A stretch of DNA of 64,000 bases from Musicola paradisiaca NCPPB 2511 (GCF_000400505.1 NZ_CM001857.1:3778390-3842389); one strand, 5' to 3'. Numbered from the stretch's first letter, positions 1-9,236 are shown. The notes: generated from the sequence alone by a model not told the origin. A program made the numbers and translations.

Positions 1-964
1 CACGCCCTGGACCACCGATGCCAACGGTCGCGGCCCGGCGTGGGCCAACTCGTTATTTGAGGACAACGCCGAGTTCGGGCTGGGCTTCCGCCTGAGCGTC
101 GACCACCATCGCCAGCGCGCCCTGCGACTGCTGCGCGAACTGACGCCGCAGCTCCCGGCAGAACTGGTCGTCGGGTTGCAAGAAGACGGCATCGCCACCG
201 ATCTGCGCCGCGAGCAGATCGCCAGTTTGCGTCAGTCGTTGGCATCACTGGAGAACGCCGCCGCCCGTCAGTTGTCGGTGGAAGCCGACCATCTGGTCGA
301 CAAATCGGTTTGGCTGATCGGCGGCGACGGCTGGGCCTACGATATCGGCTACGGCGGGCTTGACCACGTCATGAGCCTGACGGAGAACGTCAATGTGCTG
401 GTGCTGGACACCCAGTGCTACTCCAATACCGGCGGCCAGCAGTCCAAAGCGACGCCGCTCGGCGCCGTCACCAAATTCGGCGAGAAAGGCAAACGCAAAG
501 CGCGCAAGGATCTGGGCATCAACGTGATGATGTACGGCCACGTCTATGTGGCGCAGATTTCGCTGGGCGCACAGCTTAATCAGACGGTGAAAGCCATCCA
601 GGAAGCGGAAGCCTGGCCGGGCCCGTCGCTGATCATCGCTTACAGCCCGTGTGAAGAACACGGTTACGATCTGGCCTTCAGCCACGATCAGATGCGTCAG
701 CTGACCGCCACCGGTTTCTGGCCGCTGTACCGCTTCGATCCGAAACGCGCCGAGGAAGGCAAACCCGCGCTGGTGACTGACTCCCGTCCGCCGTCCGCCA
801 GCCTGAGCGAGACGCTGCTGAACGAACAGCGCTTCCGTCGCCTCAACAACCAGATGCCGGAAGCCGCCGCCCAGCTTTACGAGGAGGCCGAAGCGGATCT
901 GCGCCGTCGTTACGACTTCCTGACGCTTCTGGCAGGCAAGGCGGAGAAGAGCAGTCAGGAATAA
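1..964 (+). CDS. nifJ: Pyruvate:ferredoxin (flavodoxin) oxidoreductase, C-terminal part
   Basis: This is the last 320 codons of a gene that starts before the window; the reading frame is open from base 2. The enzyme oxidises pyruvate to acetyl-CoA and CO2 and reduces ferredoxin or flavodoxin in the cytoplasm. The visible part is the thiamine-diphosphate binding domain: GGDGWAYDIGYGGLDHV (about 320-375) followed by SNTGGQQSKATP is the diagnostic NifJ/PFOR signature. The full protein is normally near 1,170 residues, so roughly the last quarter is present. A good hairpin terminator follows at once. I am sure of the family; the role in nitrogen fixation implied by the symbol cannot be judged here. 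Confidence 0.95.
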   Translation, partial: TPWTTDANGRGPAWANSLFEDNAEFGLGFRLSVDHHRQRALRLLRELTPQLPAELVVGLQEDGIATDLRREQIASLRQSLASLENAAARQLSVEADHLVDKSVWLIGGDGWAYDIGYGGLDHVMSLTENVNVLVLDTQCYSNTGGQQSKATPLGAVTKFGEKGKRKARKDLGINVMMYGHVYVAQISLGAQLNQTVKAIQEAEAWPGPSLIIAYSPCEEHGYDLAFSHDQMRQLTATGFWPLYRFDPKRAEEGKPALVTDSRPPSASLSETLLNEQRFRRLNNQMPEAAAQLYEEAEADLRRRYDFLTLLAGKAEKSSQE

Positions 965-997
965 TACGGTTTCGAACGTGCGTCATGCCCGATGAAA

Positions 998-1030
998 GCG
1001 GCCCTCGACTGAGGGCCGCACTGTTTTCTG
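998..1030 (+). terminator. Intrinsic terminator after nifJ
   Basis: A perfect 9-bp GC-rich stem (998-1006 with 1011-1019) closes a GACT loop and is followed by a short T run (1023-1026). It lies 34 bases after the nifJ stop codon. Confidence 0.7.
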
Positions 1031-1215
1031 CGCGAAAAGGCCGGTTGTTTCCGTGATCAGCAACAAAAAATGTGATTCATTACACATCTGGTTTTCTCCG
1101 ACGCCATTCTGAACATATAATGCGCACCGGTCGTCGGCAGTTCGGACTCTCCGGCCCGACCGCCTATAAATAAACGTTCCCTTATGCCGGAATGGCTTTA
1201 ACACTCAACAAAGAT

Positions 1216-2292
1216 ATGAAAATGAGCATTCGCGCGATCTTGACGTTAGTGACGGCGGCCGCTGCCTTTAGCCAGACAGCCCAAGCCGTGGTTTATCCCT
1301 TGCCTGCACCGAACAGCCGTCTGGTGGGCGAAAATATCCAAGTCACCATCCCCACCGACAGCACCGCTGCGCTGGAGCATTTTGCCGCCCAGTACCAAAT
1401 GGGGCTCAGCAACCTGCTGGAAGCTAATCCGGGTATTGACGTCTACCTGCCCAAACCCGGCAGCACCATGACCGTTCCTCAGCAACTCATCCTGCCCGAT
1501 GCGCCGCGCGAAGGCATCGTTATCAACAGCGCTGAAATGCGCCTGTACTACTACCCGAAAGGTTCCAAGACCGTAGTCGTGCTGCCGATCGGTATCGGCC
1601 AGCTTGGCAAAGATACGCCGATCAACTGGGTCACATCCGTACAGCGCAAGAAAGAGCGCCCGACCTGGACGCCGACCGCCGCCATGCATGCCGAATATGC
1701 AGCCCGCGGCGAGTTCCTGCCGAAAATCTATCCGGCCGGCCCAGATAACCCGATGGGCCTGTACGCGCTCTACATCGGCAATCTGTACGCCATCCACGGC
1801 ACCAACGCCAATTTCGGTATCGGCCTGCGCGTCAGCCACGGCTGTGTCCGTCTACGCGACAAAGACATCAAGTTCCTGTTCAGCAATGTTCCGGTCGGTA
1901 CCCGGGTTCAGTTCATTAATGAGCCGGTAAAAGCTACCGTCGAGCCGGATGGTTCCCGTTACGTGGAAGTTCATAATCCGCTGTCCCGTACCGAAGAGGA
2001 ATTCAACTCCGATACCCAGGTGCCGATCAAGCTCACTCAGGTGGTGGCCAAGGCGTTGGCGGATGCCAGCGTGAACGAAAGCGAAGTCAATCAGGCGCTG
2101 CAAACCCGTTTGGGCATGCCCGTCAAGGTCAATGGCCCGGCGGAAGAAACGGCCCCGGCGGCTCAGGCTCCAGAGATCCAGCAGGCCAGTTCGCCAGCGC
2201 CGCAGGATAACGTGCAGCCGACTCCTTCGGTTCAACCGGTCGCGCCGAATGCAGAGCCCGTCGCTCCGGCAACCGACGCCAGTAAATCCTGA
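1216..2292 (+). CDS. Periplasmic L,D-transpeptidase (ErfK/YcfS/YbiS family)
   Basis: It crosslinks peptidoglycan or attaches Braun lipoprotein to it in the periplasm, according to the known roles of the E. coli ErfK/YcfS/YbiS family. A hydrophobic signal peptide ends near AQA. A LysM-like segment ([11 protein letters not shown]...) is followed by the YkuD catalytic domain with IHGTNANFG and SHGCVRL, where the Cys codon at 1843-1845 is the nucleophile. The start is uncertain: ATG codons occur at 1192, 1216 and 1222, none with a strong ribosome binding site; 1216 gives a normal signal peptide. The last 50 residues are a Pro/Ala/Gln-rich tail, making the protein longer than the 310-320 residues usual in E. 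coli. I cannot choose between LdtA, LdtB and LdtC. Confidence 0.9.
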   Translation: MKMSIRAILTLVTAAAAFSQTAQAVVYPLPAPNSRLVGENIQVTIPTDSTAALEHFAAQYQMGLSNLLEANPGIDVYLPKPGSTMTVPQQLILPDAPREGIVINSAEMRLYYYPKGSKTVVVLPIGIGQLGKDTPINWVTSVQRKKERPTWTPTAAMHAEYAARGEFLPKIYPAGPDNPMGLYALYIGNLYAIHGTNANFGIGLRVSHGCVRLRDKDIKFLFSNVPVGTRVQFINEPVKATVEPDGSRYVEVHNPLSRTEEEFNSDTQVPIKLTQVVAKALADASVNESEVNQALQTRLGMPVKVNGPAEETAPAAQAPEIQQASSPAPQDNVQPTPSVQPVAPNAEPVAPATDASKS

Positions 2293-2304
2293 TAGCAGGA
2301 TGAC

Positions 2305-2336
2305 CAGGGCTGCCACCGGGCGGCCCTGTTTTTTTC
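2305..2336 (+). terminator. Intrinsic terminator after the L,D-transpeptidase gene
   Basis: A 10-bp stem with one G-T pair (2305-2314 with 2319-2328) and ACCG loop is followed by seven T (2329-2335). Confidence 0.85.
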
Positions 2337-2445
2337 CTCCCCGCCGCGCACGTTTCCCTTACTCACCGAGCCCTCCCCATCACTGCCTGCTCGGATGAAA
2401 CCCTCAGTGTTTGTTGCATTGGTTTTTTTCGCATTGGCTCACAAT

Positions 2446-2482
2446 ATTAATTGACATATCATCTATTGAGTTGTTAATTAAT
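2446..2482 (+). promoter_or_regulatory. Candidate promoter and operator of the marR-emrAB operon
   Basis: A consensus -35 box TTGACA lies at 2451-2456 with an AT-rich stretch 17 bases on. A 10-bp inverted repeat with one mismatch, ATTAATTGAC (2446-2455) and GTTAATTAAT (2473-2482), covers both promoter halves, as expected of an autoregulating MarR-family operator. No -10 close to consensus is visible, so the promoter assignment is tentative. Confidence 0.45.
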
Positions 2483-2514
2483 CACCCACCACATCTCACC
2501 CGATATCGCCGACC

Positions 2515-2970
2515 ATGACTCAACACGAAGCCACCGCCAGACGCCGTTTCGCCATTATGCTGGGGCAGACGACCCGCCTCTGGCGCCGCGTCATCGACCG
2601 TGAATTGCAACCCTACGGGCTGACGCAGTCCAGTTGGCTGCCGCTGCTCTATATCGCCCGTACCGCGGGCCCTATTCATCAGAAAGCGCTGGCAGATGCC
2701 CTCAGTCTTGATGCATCGGGCATCGTCAGAGTGCTGGACTGCCTGCAAAAGCAAGGATTCATCGAACGTCGCGAAGGTAGCGACCGACGTTTTCGCGAGA
2801 TTTTCCTGACCGGATCAGGCCAGGAACTGGTGCAAAAAGTAGAACTCTGCGCCGAAAAAGTACGTGTGCAGGCACTTACCGGGTTGACCGATCAGGAGAT
2901 TGTCCAGGTCAGCCGTGTCATCAATCAGGTCATCGAAAACCTCACCCGAGCCGAACAACAGCCGTCATGA
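2515..2970 (+). CDS. MarR-family transcriptional regulator
   Basis: A 151-residue winged-helix protein, the normal size for MarR repressors. The central region (QKALADALSLDASGIVRVLD, then GSDRRFREIFLT) is the MarR recognition helix and beta-wing. It is the first gene of a tight three-gene operon; its stop overlaps the ATG of the following membrane fusion protein by four bases. By analogy with emrR-emrAB it probably represses the efflux genes downstream and releases DNA on binding a small phenolic or hydrophobic ligand. The ligand is not knowable from sequence. An imperfect inverted repeat just upstream is a candidate operator. Confidence 0.9.
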   Translation: MTQHEATARRRFAIMLGQTTRLWRRVIDRELQPYGLTQSSWLPLLYIARTAGPIHQKALADALSLDASGIVRVLDCLQKQGFIERREGSDRRFREIFLTGSGQELVQKVELCAEKVRVQALTGLTDQEIVQVSRVINQVIENLTRAEQQPS

Positions 2971-4088
2971 AAAAAATCGTCGTGTTTCTGGCGGGGTACC
3001 AACGTCTGGATCATCGCCACAGAATCTTTTTGTTGGGAGGGGTCGGCACGTTGCTGCTGGCGTTACTCGCCGTCGCCGTCTGGCTGCATCAGCGTTTCAA
3101 CCACGTCACCGAAACCGACGCGCGCGTGGTCGGCGAAGTGATTTCACTGGCCAGTCGTGAAAGCGGCTGGGTCATGGCGCGTCCGGTCATCGACGGCGAT
3201 GTCATCCGCCAGGGGCAACTGCTGGTTCAGATTGACGATCGCGACGCCCAGCTGCGTCTGGCACAGCAGGAGGGCAACCTGGCCGCCGCCGACGCTCAGA
3301 TTCGCTATAGCGAAACCCAGCGTCAGGTGACGGATCTGACTACGCAATCAGCGCTGGAGGAAGCGCGCGCCAAGCTGGCCGCGACGGAATCCGCCATCAA
3401 TAATGTCGGCTACCAGCTCAGCCTCGCCCAGAACAATTTCCAGCGCGACGATCAGTTGCTGAAGAGCAACCTCACCGCCCGTAAAAACTGGGATGAAACC
3501 CACACCGCCTTGCTGCAACGCCAGAGCGAATTACGCGAAGCGCAAGCGCAACACAACGCGCAGCTGGCGGCGCTGCATACCGCCGAAGCCGAGCGCAGCA
3601 CGCTGCAGGTGCTGGATCGCCAGATCGATATGCAACGCCAACAGCGCACCGCCATTCAGGCCCAGGTCGATCAGATCCGGCAAGAGATCGCCGACCGGGC
3701 GCTGCGTTCGCCGGTGGACGGCATGGTGGATCGCACCATTACCCATCAGGGCGATTATGCACAGGCCGGCCAGTGGCTAATGATGGTGCACGATCCGCGC
3801 AACCTGTGGGTGGAAGCCAACGTCAAGGAAACCGCCATCGATCGGATCAAGGTCGGGCAACCGGTGAATATTCAGGTGGATGCCTATCCCGACCGCCATT
3901 TTCAGGGGCATGTCATGCGAGTCGGCAATACCGCCACCAGCCAGTTCGCCCTGTTGCCCAGCCCGAACCCGTCCGGCAACTTCACCAAGATCACCCAACG
4001 GGTGCCGGTTCGTATCGCGCTGGATCAGCCGGACGCCGCGCTGAAACCCGGACTGATGGCAGAAGTCAGCATCGATGTCACCCATTGA
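2967..4088 (+). CDS. EmrA-like membrane fusion protein (HlyD family)
   Basis: Periplasmic adaptor of a tripartite efflux pump linking an MFS pump to an outer-membrane channel. There is one N-terminal transmembrane helix (about residues 20-43), then a beta-barrel/lipoyl half (TDARVVGEVISLASRESG), a long alpha-helical hairpin rich in Gln, Ala and Glu (about 95-230), and the second lipoyl half (LRSPVDGMVDR). 373 residues is typical of EmrA. It overlaps the regulator by four bases and the pump gene by fourteen, so the three are translationally coupled. No outer-membrane factor is in the window; TolC is the usual partner. Confidence 0.9.
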   Translation: MKKIVVFLAGYQRLDHRHRIFLLGGVGTLLLALLAVAVWLHQRFNHVTETDARVVGEVISLASRESGWVMARPVIDGDVIRQGQLLVQIDDRDAQLRLAQQEGNLAAADAQIRYSETQRQVTDLTTQSALEEARAKLAATESAINNVGYQLSLAQNNFQRDDQLLKSNLTARKNWDETHTALLQRQSELREAQAQHNAQLAALHTAEAERSTLQVLDRQIDMQRQQRTAIQAQVDQIRQEIADRALRSPVDGMVDRTITHQGDYAQAGQWLMMVHDPRNLWVEANVKETAIDRIKVGQPVNIQVDAYPDRHFQGHVMRVGNTATSQFALLPSPNPSGNFTKITQRVPVRIALDQPDAALKPGLMAEVSIDVTH

Positions 4089-5670
4089 AGCCCAGGCGGC
4101 GCGATTCGGTAGTTCCTACCGCTGGCTGGCGACCGTCACCATCATGCTCGGCACCATCGCCACCACCGCGACGGCGACCATCGTCAACGTGGCGATGCGC
4201 GACATTATGGGCGCGTTCGGCATGGGGCAGGATCAGGTACAGTGGCTTTCCACCGCCTTTCTCGCCTCTATGACCGCCACCATGCTGATGACCGCCTGGA
4301 TGCTGGATCGCGTTGGCTACCGGGCCACCTATGTCGGTTCGTTAGCCATCTTCACCCTCGGCAGCCTGCTCGGCACCTTCAGCCAGAACAGCGCGGAAGT
4401 GATCCTGGCGAGGATCCTGCAAGGTTGCGCATCCGGCATTATCCAGCCGCTGGCGATGATCGTCATTTCCCAGGTATTTCCGGTTTCGGAGCGCGGCAAG
4501 GCGATGGGCATTTACGGCGTCGGCGTGATATTGGCTCCGGCGTTGGGCCCGGCCGTCGGCGGGCTGATGGTGGATCAACTGAACTGGCGCGCAGTGTTCA
4601 TGTTGATCATACCGTTCTGCCTGGCCGGGATCGCCGCCGCGTCCGTGATCCTGCCGCCCAAAGGCCGTGGCGACAGCCCGGCGCGGCGTCGCTTCGATGC
4701 GCTCGGTTTCCTGCTGATGGCGCTCTCCCTCACCACGCTGCTGACCGGGCTTTCCAACGGCCAACGCGAAGGTTGGGACTCGCTTTTCATCATCGGCATG
4801 CTGGCGTTTTCCGTTCTCTGCATGGCGGGATTTATCGTGCGGGAGCTCACGACCGCTCACCCGCTGCTCAGCCTGCGGGTGTTCGCTAATCCGGCCTTTA
4901 CCTCCGGCTGTATCGTCGCGTTCGTGCTGGGGGCCGGGCTGTATGGCTCCACCTATATCATCCCATTATTTCTTCAGGGAATTCAGGGGTATACCCCCAC
5001 CCGTTCCGGCTTGTTGCTGATGCCTGCCGGGTTGGCGCTGGGGATGGTGTTTCCGTTCGCCGGCGCGTTCAGCGACCGGCTGAAACCCCACATGCTGGTC
5101 GCGGCGGGGTTGCTGTTGTTCGGTATCTCCTGCTGGCTTTCCGGCGACGCCGATACCGATACGCCGTTCTGGACCATGGTGTGGTGGACCATCATCGGCC
5201 GCGTCGGCCTTGGCCTGATGCTACCCGCCATGAACGCCGGTTCATTGCGGGCGCTACCACCAGATCAATTGGCGCAGGGCGCAGGTAGCATCAACTTCAT
5301 CCGTCAGCTCGGCGGAGCGATGGGGGTTAACCTGCTGTCGGTCTTCATTGAGCGTCGCACCACATTCCACGGGCAGGCGCTGGCACAGGCGCTGAACGTC
5401 GGCAACCCGCGCAGTACCGACGCCATTCGGCAACTCAGTCTGTTGTTCGGCCATGGCGGCAACCCGCTGGGCGAGCCGCTGAGCAGCCAGATCAATCCCG
5501 GCATTCTCACCTATCTGCAATCTATGGTATCCGCCAAAGCGCAGATGCTGGCGTATCAGGACGGTTTTCTGATCGTCGCGATAGGGTTTTTCATCGCACT
5601 GCTGCCCGCCTGGTTCGTTCGCCCCCGACCTGCGGCGGCTAGCGCAACGCGCCCGACCCATTCACGCTGA
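4075..5670 (+). CDS. EmrB/QacA-type MFS drug efflux pump (DHA2, 14 TM)
   Basis: Inner-membrane proton-drug antiporter working with the preceding EmrA-like protein. 531 residues with about 14 hydrophobic segments fits the DHA2 family. The motif LDRVGYRATYVGS after the second helix matches MFS motif A loosely (GxLaDrxGrkxxl), and GVILAPALGPAVGG is the DHA2 motif C of antiporters. The closing region (HMLVAAGLLLFG, RQLGGAMGVNLLSV) is also EmrB-like. The ATG lies 14 bases inside the emrA-like gene. Substrate unknown. This class exports hydrophobic, often phenolic, compounds, which could matter in plant tissue; that last point is inference. Confidence 0.92.
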   Translation: MSPIEAQAARFGSSYRWLATVTIMLGTIATTATATIVNVAMRDIMGAFGMGQDQVQWLSTAFLASMTATMLMTAWMLDRVGYRATYVGSLAIFTLGSLLGTFSQNSAEVILARILQGCASGIIQPLAMIVISQVFPVSERGKAMGIYGVGVILAPALGPAVGGLMVDQLNWRAVFMLIIPFCLAGIAAASVILPPKGRGDSPARRRFDALGFLLMALSLTTLLTGLSNGQREGWDSLFIIGMLAFSVLCMAGFIVRELTTAHPLLSLRVFANPAFTSGCIVAFVLGAGLYGSTYIIPLFLQGIQGYTPTRSGLLLMPAGLALGMVFPFAGAFSDRLKPHMLVAAGLLLFGISCWLSGDADTDTPFWTMVWWTIIGRVGLGLMLPAMNAGSLRALPPDQLAQGAGSINFIRQLGGAMGVNLLSVFIERRTTFHGQALAQALNVGNPRSTDAIRQLSLLFGHGGNPLGEPLSSQINPGILTYLQSMVSAKAQMLAYQDGFLIVAIGFFIALLPAWFVRPRPAAASATRPTHSR

Positions 5671-5986
5671 ATCGAACGGTATTAAGAGCCGATCCCAGTA
5701 GGCATTATTGACACAGCCAGTCTGGACACGGATTGCGCGCAGACAAGATGCAACGCAGAGTGAACGGACAACGCAATATGCCCGGCCCAACGGGCAAGCG
5801 CAGCGAGTAAACCGGTGCGTGCACGGCGTGCGTGAGGATGTCGCGCACGGCCCAGGGCCAACATGGCAAGTCGAATAGCCCTAATGGGATGTCATGGGGG
5901 TATGTTTATTTTTTCCTGGTGCGGCACTGATCCCGTGAATCAGCGCTGCAACAAACGGAGTAACAGCATGGAGCTATCGCGATGGC
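5671..5986. repeat. Gap with one copy of a putative dispersed repeat
   Basis: No convincing gene is seen. The stretch 5773-5910 is rich in short dyads (TGCCCG/CGGGCA; GCGTGCAC-type). It shares features in the same order with 42261-42358: a GCCC-AACGGGC core and an end of the form GCAA(C/G)TCGAAT ... GGGGTAT. This looks like two diverged copies of an intergenic repeat. A 21-codon plus-strand frame at 5968-6033 has a GGAG site, but it runs antisense into the next gene and I do not call it. Confidence 0.4.
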
Positions 5987-6196
5987 TTACTCATCAGGAT
6001 GATATTCCAGTAAATCGCCCGGCTGACAGGTAAGGATCTCACAAATTTTCGCCAGGGTATCGAAACGTATGCCTTTCACTTTTCCTGATTTCAGCAATGA
6101 TAGGTTCTGTTCGGTAATTCCAATCAAACGCGCCAACTCACGCGATTTCATTTTCCGCTGCGCCAGCAGCACATCCAGTCTGATAACGATTGGCAT
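5987..6196 (-). CDS. Small Cro/C1-type helix-turn-helix regulator (YozG-like)
   Basis: A 69-residue protein that is almost entirely one helix-turn-helix domain: RELARLIGITEQNLSLLKSGKVKGIRFDTLAKICEIL has the right pattern (written here in two parts: RELARLIGITEQNLS, then GKVKGIRFDTLAKICEIL). It ends in the frequent CQPGDLLEY motif. Such small proteins often sit beside a DUF2975 membrane protein, but none is adjacent here, so it is an orphan. No clear ribosome binding site precedes the ATG. Target unknown. Confidence 0.85.
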   Translation of the reverse strand: MPIVIRLDVLLAQRKMKSRELARLIGITEQNLSLLKSGKVKGIRFDTLAKICEILTCQPGDLLEYHPDE

Positions 6197-6634
6197 AGTT
6201 TGGTCAAATCACAAAATTAGTCACTTTCGCCCACGCATACGGGCTGACATCCACGAGCGTCGAAAACGACGCAGCCATGGCAACATTTTCATTACAATTG
6301 ATTGTTTTAACTAACAATAATGATGTCGATGACGACGACAGCCATCGGGTATATCAACGTCACAAAATCATCATCTGCGACAGATTATTTCCCCTCGGGA
6401 TTATGTTTTATCGTTAAACGATAAAATCTCACCTCCATGCATTAATCAATGTATTTTTCTCGGTTTTAGTCAGATCAAATTAAAAAACTTATTTCATGAT
6501 CTCTATGACAGAACATGACTAAAAGCCGGTAAAACCCGTGACGCTAGTTTACTTTCGATGTGAACCGGCAAATGATAAGAACATAAGTTCATTTCAAATG
6601 AAATAATGTTTTAATATTGTTAGGCGAATTGATC
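6197..6634. other. Intergenic region upstream of togT
   Basis: 438 bases, AT-rich, separating the divergent small regulator from togT. No gene is seen. The only feature I can support is a KdgR-type operator near its right end; the togT promoter must lie here. Confidence 0.6.
6597..6615 (+). promoter_or_regulatory. KdgR-type operator upstream of togT
   Basis: AATGAAATAATGTTTTAAT is a 19-base dyad centred on 6606. It matches the KdgR box of pectinolytic enterobacteria (TGAAAYRNYRTTTYA type) at essentially every conserved base. It lies 20 bases before the togT ATG, a position where KdgR would block transcription. KdgR represses pectin catabolism genes until 2-keto-3-deoxygluconate accumulates. 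Confidence 0.7.
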
Positions 6635-8161
6635 ATGAGTAAACAAATCTCTTTTAAACACACGTTCTGCTACGGCAGCGCGAACTTGCTAGGCAGTGGC
6701 GCCTTGGCCATTAGCGGCGCCTGGCTTATGTATTTCTACACCACATTTTGCGGATTGACGTTGGTTCAGGCGGCTTCTATTTTCTCCGTCGCCAGTATCC
6801 TTGACGCAATCAGTAACCCGATCATGGGTTACATCAGCGACAACTTCTACAACACCCGTATCGGGCGTACATTTGGGCGCCGTCGCTTCTTCATTCTATT
6901 GGGTGTTCCTTTGGTGCTGGTCTACCCGATGCTGTGGATGGAAGGTTTCGGCTTCTGGTACTACATGGCGACCTACATTCTGTTCGAGCTGATTTACACC
7001 TCCATCATGGTGCCTTATGAAACGCTCGCGACCGAAATGACCACCGATTTTAAAATGCGCTCCAAACTGACCGGTTCCAAAGCCATTTTCGGTAAGGTCG
7101 CCAATTTCCTGGCTGCCTTTATTCCAGGTCAGTTCATCGGCATTTACGGTAAGGATTCCGCTACGCCGTTTTTCTACACCGGTCTGGCCTATGGCGCCAT
7201 CATGTGTGCGGCGATGATCGCGCTGTATATGACTTCCTGGGAGCGCTCTCCCAACGAGGTGATGCGCGAAAACACACAGAACCTTTTCCAGGCGTTGAAG
7301 AAACTCAGCATCGACATGACCTCCACATTCCGTTTGCGTATTTTCCGCAAACATCTGGGCATGTACCTGTTCGGTTTCGGTGCTGAGTGGCTGTTCGCTT
7401 CCGCATTTACCTATTTCATCGTGTTCGGCCTGCAACAGAGCACGGCGCTGGTTTCTCAGCTCAACAGTTTCAGCTCTATCATGCAGTTCATCTCGACGTT
7501 TCTCTTCATCGGCATTTGCGTGAAGATGGGTTTCGGGCGTCCTTATCGTCTGGCGCTGACAGTCGTTATCGTGAGCGTACTGGCCTACGCCGCGCTCTAT
7601 TTCACTCACTGGTCGCCGGCAGTTGAAATCATCGTACTGTTTGCCATCACCGCCGTATTCGGCCTGAGCACCGGCGGCATCTACTACATCCCCTGGACGG
7701 TGTACACCTTCCTGGCTGATGTGGACGAAGTCTTGACCGGCCGCCGCCGTGAAGGGATCTACGCCGGCGCTATGACCTTCGCCGGGAAAATGGTGCGTTC
7801 GGTCATCGTGTTTGCCATGGGTTGGATCCTGAGCCAGTTCGGGTTTATTTCCGGTAAAGCTGCACAGCCGGAAAGCGCGGTGCTGGCGATTATCGGCGTC
7901 TTCTCTCTGGGTGTGATTGGTCTGGCCGTTGTCGCGATTTACTTCAGTTCCCAAATGAAGCTGGATCGTAAAAACCACATGATTCTGCTGCAGGAAATCG
8001 CCCGCATCAAAGCTGGCGGCGCCATTGCCGATGTACCGGCCGAGGCCCGTGCGGTAGCAGAAGAACTCACTGGTTGGAAATATGAACAATGCTGGGGCAA
8101 CAACCCGCTGGGCCGCTCGGCGGAACAACCTGAGCCGGTGATCGCCACGTCTCCCCGCTGA
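6635..8161 (+). CDS. togT: Oligogalacturonide:cation symporter, GPH family (TogT)
   Basis: Inner-membrane transporter of the glycoside-pentoside-hexuronide (GPH) family, 508 residues with about 12 hydrophobic segments. Typical GPH features include DAISNPIMGYISDN after the second helix and RTFGRRRFFILLG. In Dickeya dadantii TogT is one of two systems that take up oligogalacturonides released from pectin. The start is placed at ATG 6635, nine bases after an AGGCG site, rather than an upstream in-frame TTG at 6617. A KdgR-type box sits just upstream, which supports a pectin role over other GPH substrates. A strong terminator follows. The name rests on family plus operator. Confidence 0.82.
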   Translation: MSKQISFKHTFCYGSANLLGSGALAISGAWLMYFYTTFCGLTLVQAASIFSVASILDAISNPIMGYISDNFYNTRIGRTFGRRRFFILLGVPLVLVYPMLWMEGFGFWYYMATYILFELIYTSIMVPYETLATEMTTDFKMRSKLTGSKAIFGKVANFLAAFIPGQFIGIYGKDSATPFFYTGLAYGAIMCAAMIALYMTSWERSPNEVMRENTQNLFQALKKLSIDMTSTFRLRIFRKHLGMYLFGFGAEWLFASAFTYFIVFGLQQSTALVSQLNSFSSIMQFISTFLFIGICVKMGFGRPYRLALTVVIVSVLAYAALYFTHWSPAVEIIVLFAITAVFGLSTGGIYYIPWTVYTFLADVDEVLTGRRREGIYAGAMTFAGKMVRSVIVFAMGWILSQFGFISGKAAQPESAVLAIIGVFSLGVIGLAVVAIYFSSQMKLDRKNHMILLQEIARIKAGGAIADVPAEARAVAEELTGWKYEQCWGNNPLGRSAEQPEPVIATSPR

Positions 8162-8179
8162 TATCGCTATCGGCAGTAA

Positions 8180-8210
8180 AAAACCACCTCTTCGCAGAGG
8201 TGGTTTTTTT
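8180..8210. terminator. Bidirectional terminator between togT and the AI-2E family gene
   Basis: A stem of about 13 bp, ACCACCTCT ... AGAGGTGGT extended by A/T runs on both sides, with TCGC loop. The poly-A flank on the left and poly-T flank on the right let it serve both convergent genes. Confidence 0.88.
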
Positions 8211-8225
8211 GTTTAACCCCCATCC

Positions 8226-9236
8226 TCAAATTAGCGCGGCGTCTCGCAGTTCGCTTTTAAGATAGGCGTAGTAGATAGGAGCAGCGATAACGCCGGATAT
8301 GCCGAACGCCGCTTCAAACACCAGCATCGCCAGCAGAATCTCCCAGGCATGAGCCTTAATGCGCGTTCCCACAATTTGTGCGTTCAGGAAATACTCCAGC
8401 TTGTGGATCAACATCAGGTAAACCAACGCGATCAACGCCATCGGCAACGAGATTGACAACGCGGCAATGAATACCACCGAATTAGAAATCAGGTTCCCGA
8501 TAACCGGCAACAGGCCAAAGATAAAGGTCAGTATCACCAGCGTTTTGGCGAATGGCAGGTGAATCTCAAACGTAGGCAGAATACCGAGGATAAACAGCGA
8601 CGATAGAATGGTATTCACCAGCGATATTTTTACCTGGGCGAACACGATATTGCGAAACGACGCGGAAAGCAGTGCAACCCGGCGCATCAATTCTGTTTTC
8701 AACAAGGGTTTATCTACGCTGGGCTCAATGCTGTACAGCGAAATGATCGCGCCGAGGATCATTCCTATCAACATGGTGACAAAACCATGCAGAAAGTCTT
8801 TCCCCATGTTCTGCAGCATGGCGACGTGCTTTTGCAACCACATGACGAATTCATGTTGCAGTTCTTCAACGCTGACAGGCAGATAACCGGGTAGGTAGGT
8901 CATAAGTTGCGTTTGTACATCATCCAGAATAAAGGCGATACGGGCGTTAAACACGCTGGTATCTTTCATTTCCTGCATCAGTAACCCGACCAGAGCGCCG
9001 AATATCAGGCTCAGCAGGCTGACTACGATCGTGCTGATAACCGCGACGACGGCCAGGCGCGCACGCTTGCCGCTAATGACTTTCTGGAAATAGGGGGTCA
9101 GCAGATTGACGATTTCATAGACCAGAAAACCGGCGATAAAGCAGGCCAGCAAACGCAGTTCAATCAGCAGCAGCAGCCCCCCCATGATAAAGATGAAGCT
9201 TAATAGTCTTGCCTGTTTCAAATTCAACAACTGCAT
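8226..9236 (-). CDS. AI-2E family (PerM/TqsA-type) membrane protein
   Basis: 336 residues with about seven to eight transmembrane segments. Two helices at the N-terminus are followed by a long soluble stretch (about 75-150) and then a block of helices containing LPVIGNLISNSVVFIAAL, a hallmark region of the AI-2E transporter/PerM family. Members include E. coli TqsA (autoinducer-2 export) and Na+/H+ antiporters. The substrate here is not known. The start is set at ATG 9236, which has AGGAT eight bases ahead; an upstream extension to 9281 has no such site. It stands alone, convergent with togT. Confidence 0.85.
   Translation of the reverse strand: MQLLNLKQARLLSFIFIMGGLLLLIELRLLACFIAGFLVYEIVNLLTPYFQKVISGKRARLAVVAVISTIVVSLLSLIFGALVGLLMQEMKDTSVFNARIAFILDDVQTQLMTYLPGYLPVSVEELQHEFVMWLQKHVAMLQNMGKDFLHGFVTMLIGMILGAIISLYSIEPSVDKPLLKTELMRRVALLSASFRNIVFAQVKISLVNTILSSLFILGILPTFEIHLPFAKTLVILTFIFGLLPVIGNLISNSVVFIAALSISLPMALIALVYLMLIHKLEYFLNAQIVGTRIKAHAWEILLAMLVFEAAFGISGVIAAPIYYAYLKSELRDAALI

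Noticed and set aside
5968..6033. 22-codon plus-strand frame with a GGAG site
   Set aside because: Antisense to the 3' end of the small regulator, no relatives recognised and no promoter or terminator of its own.
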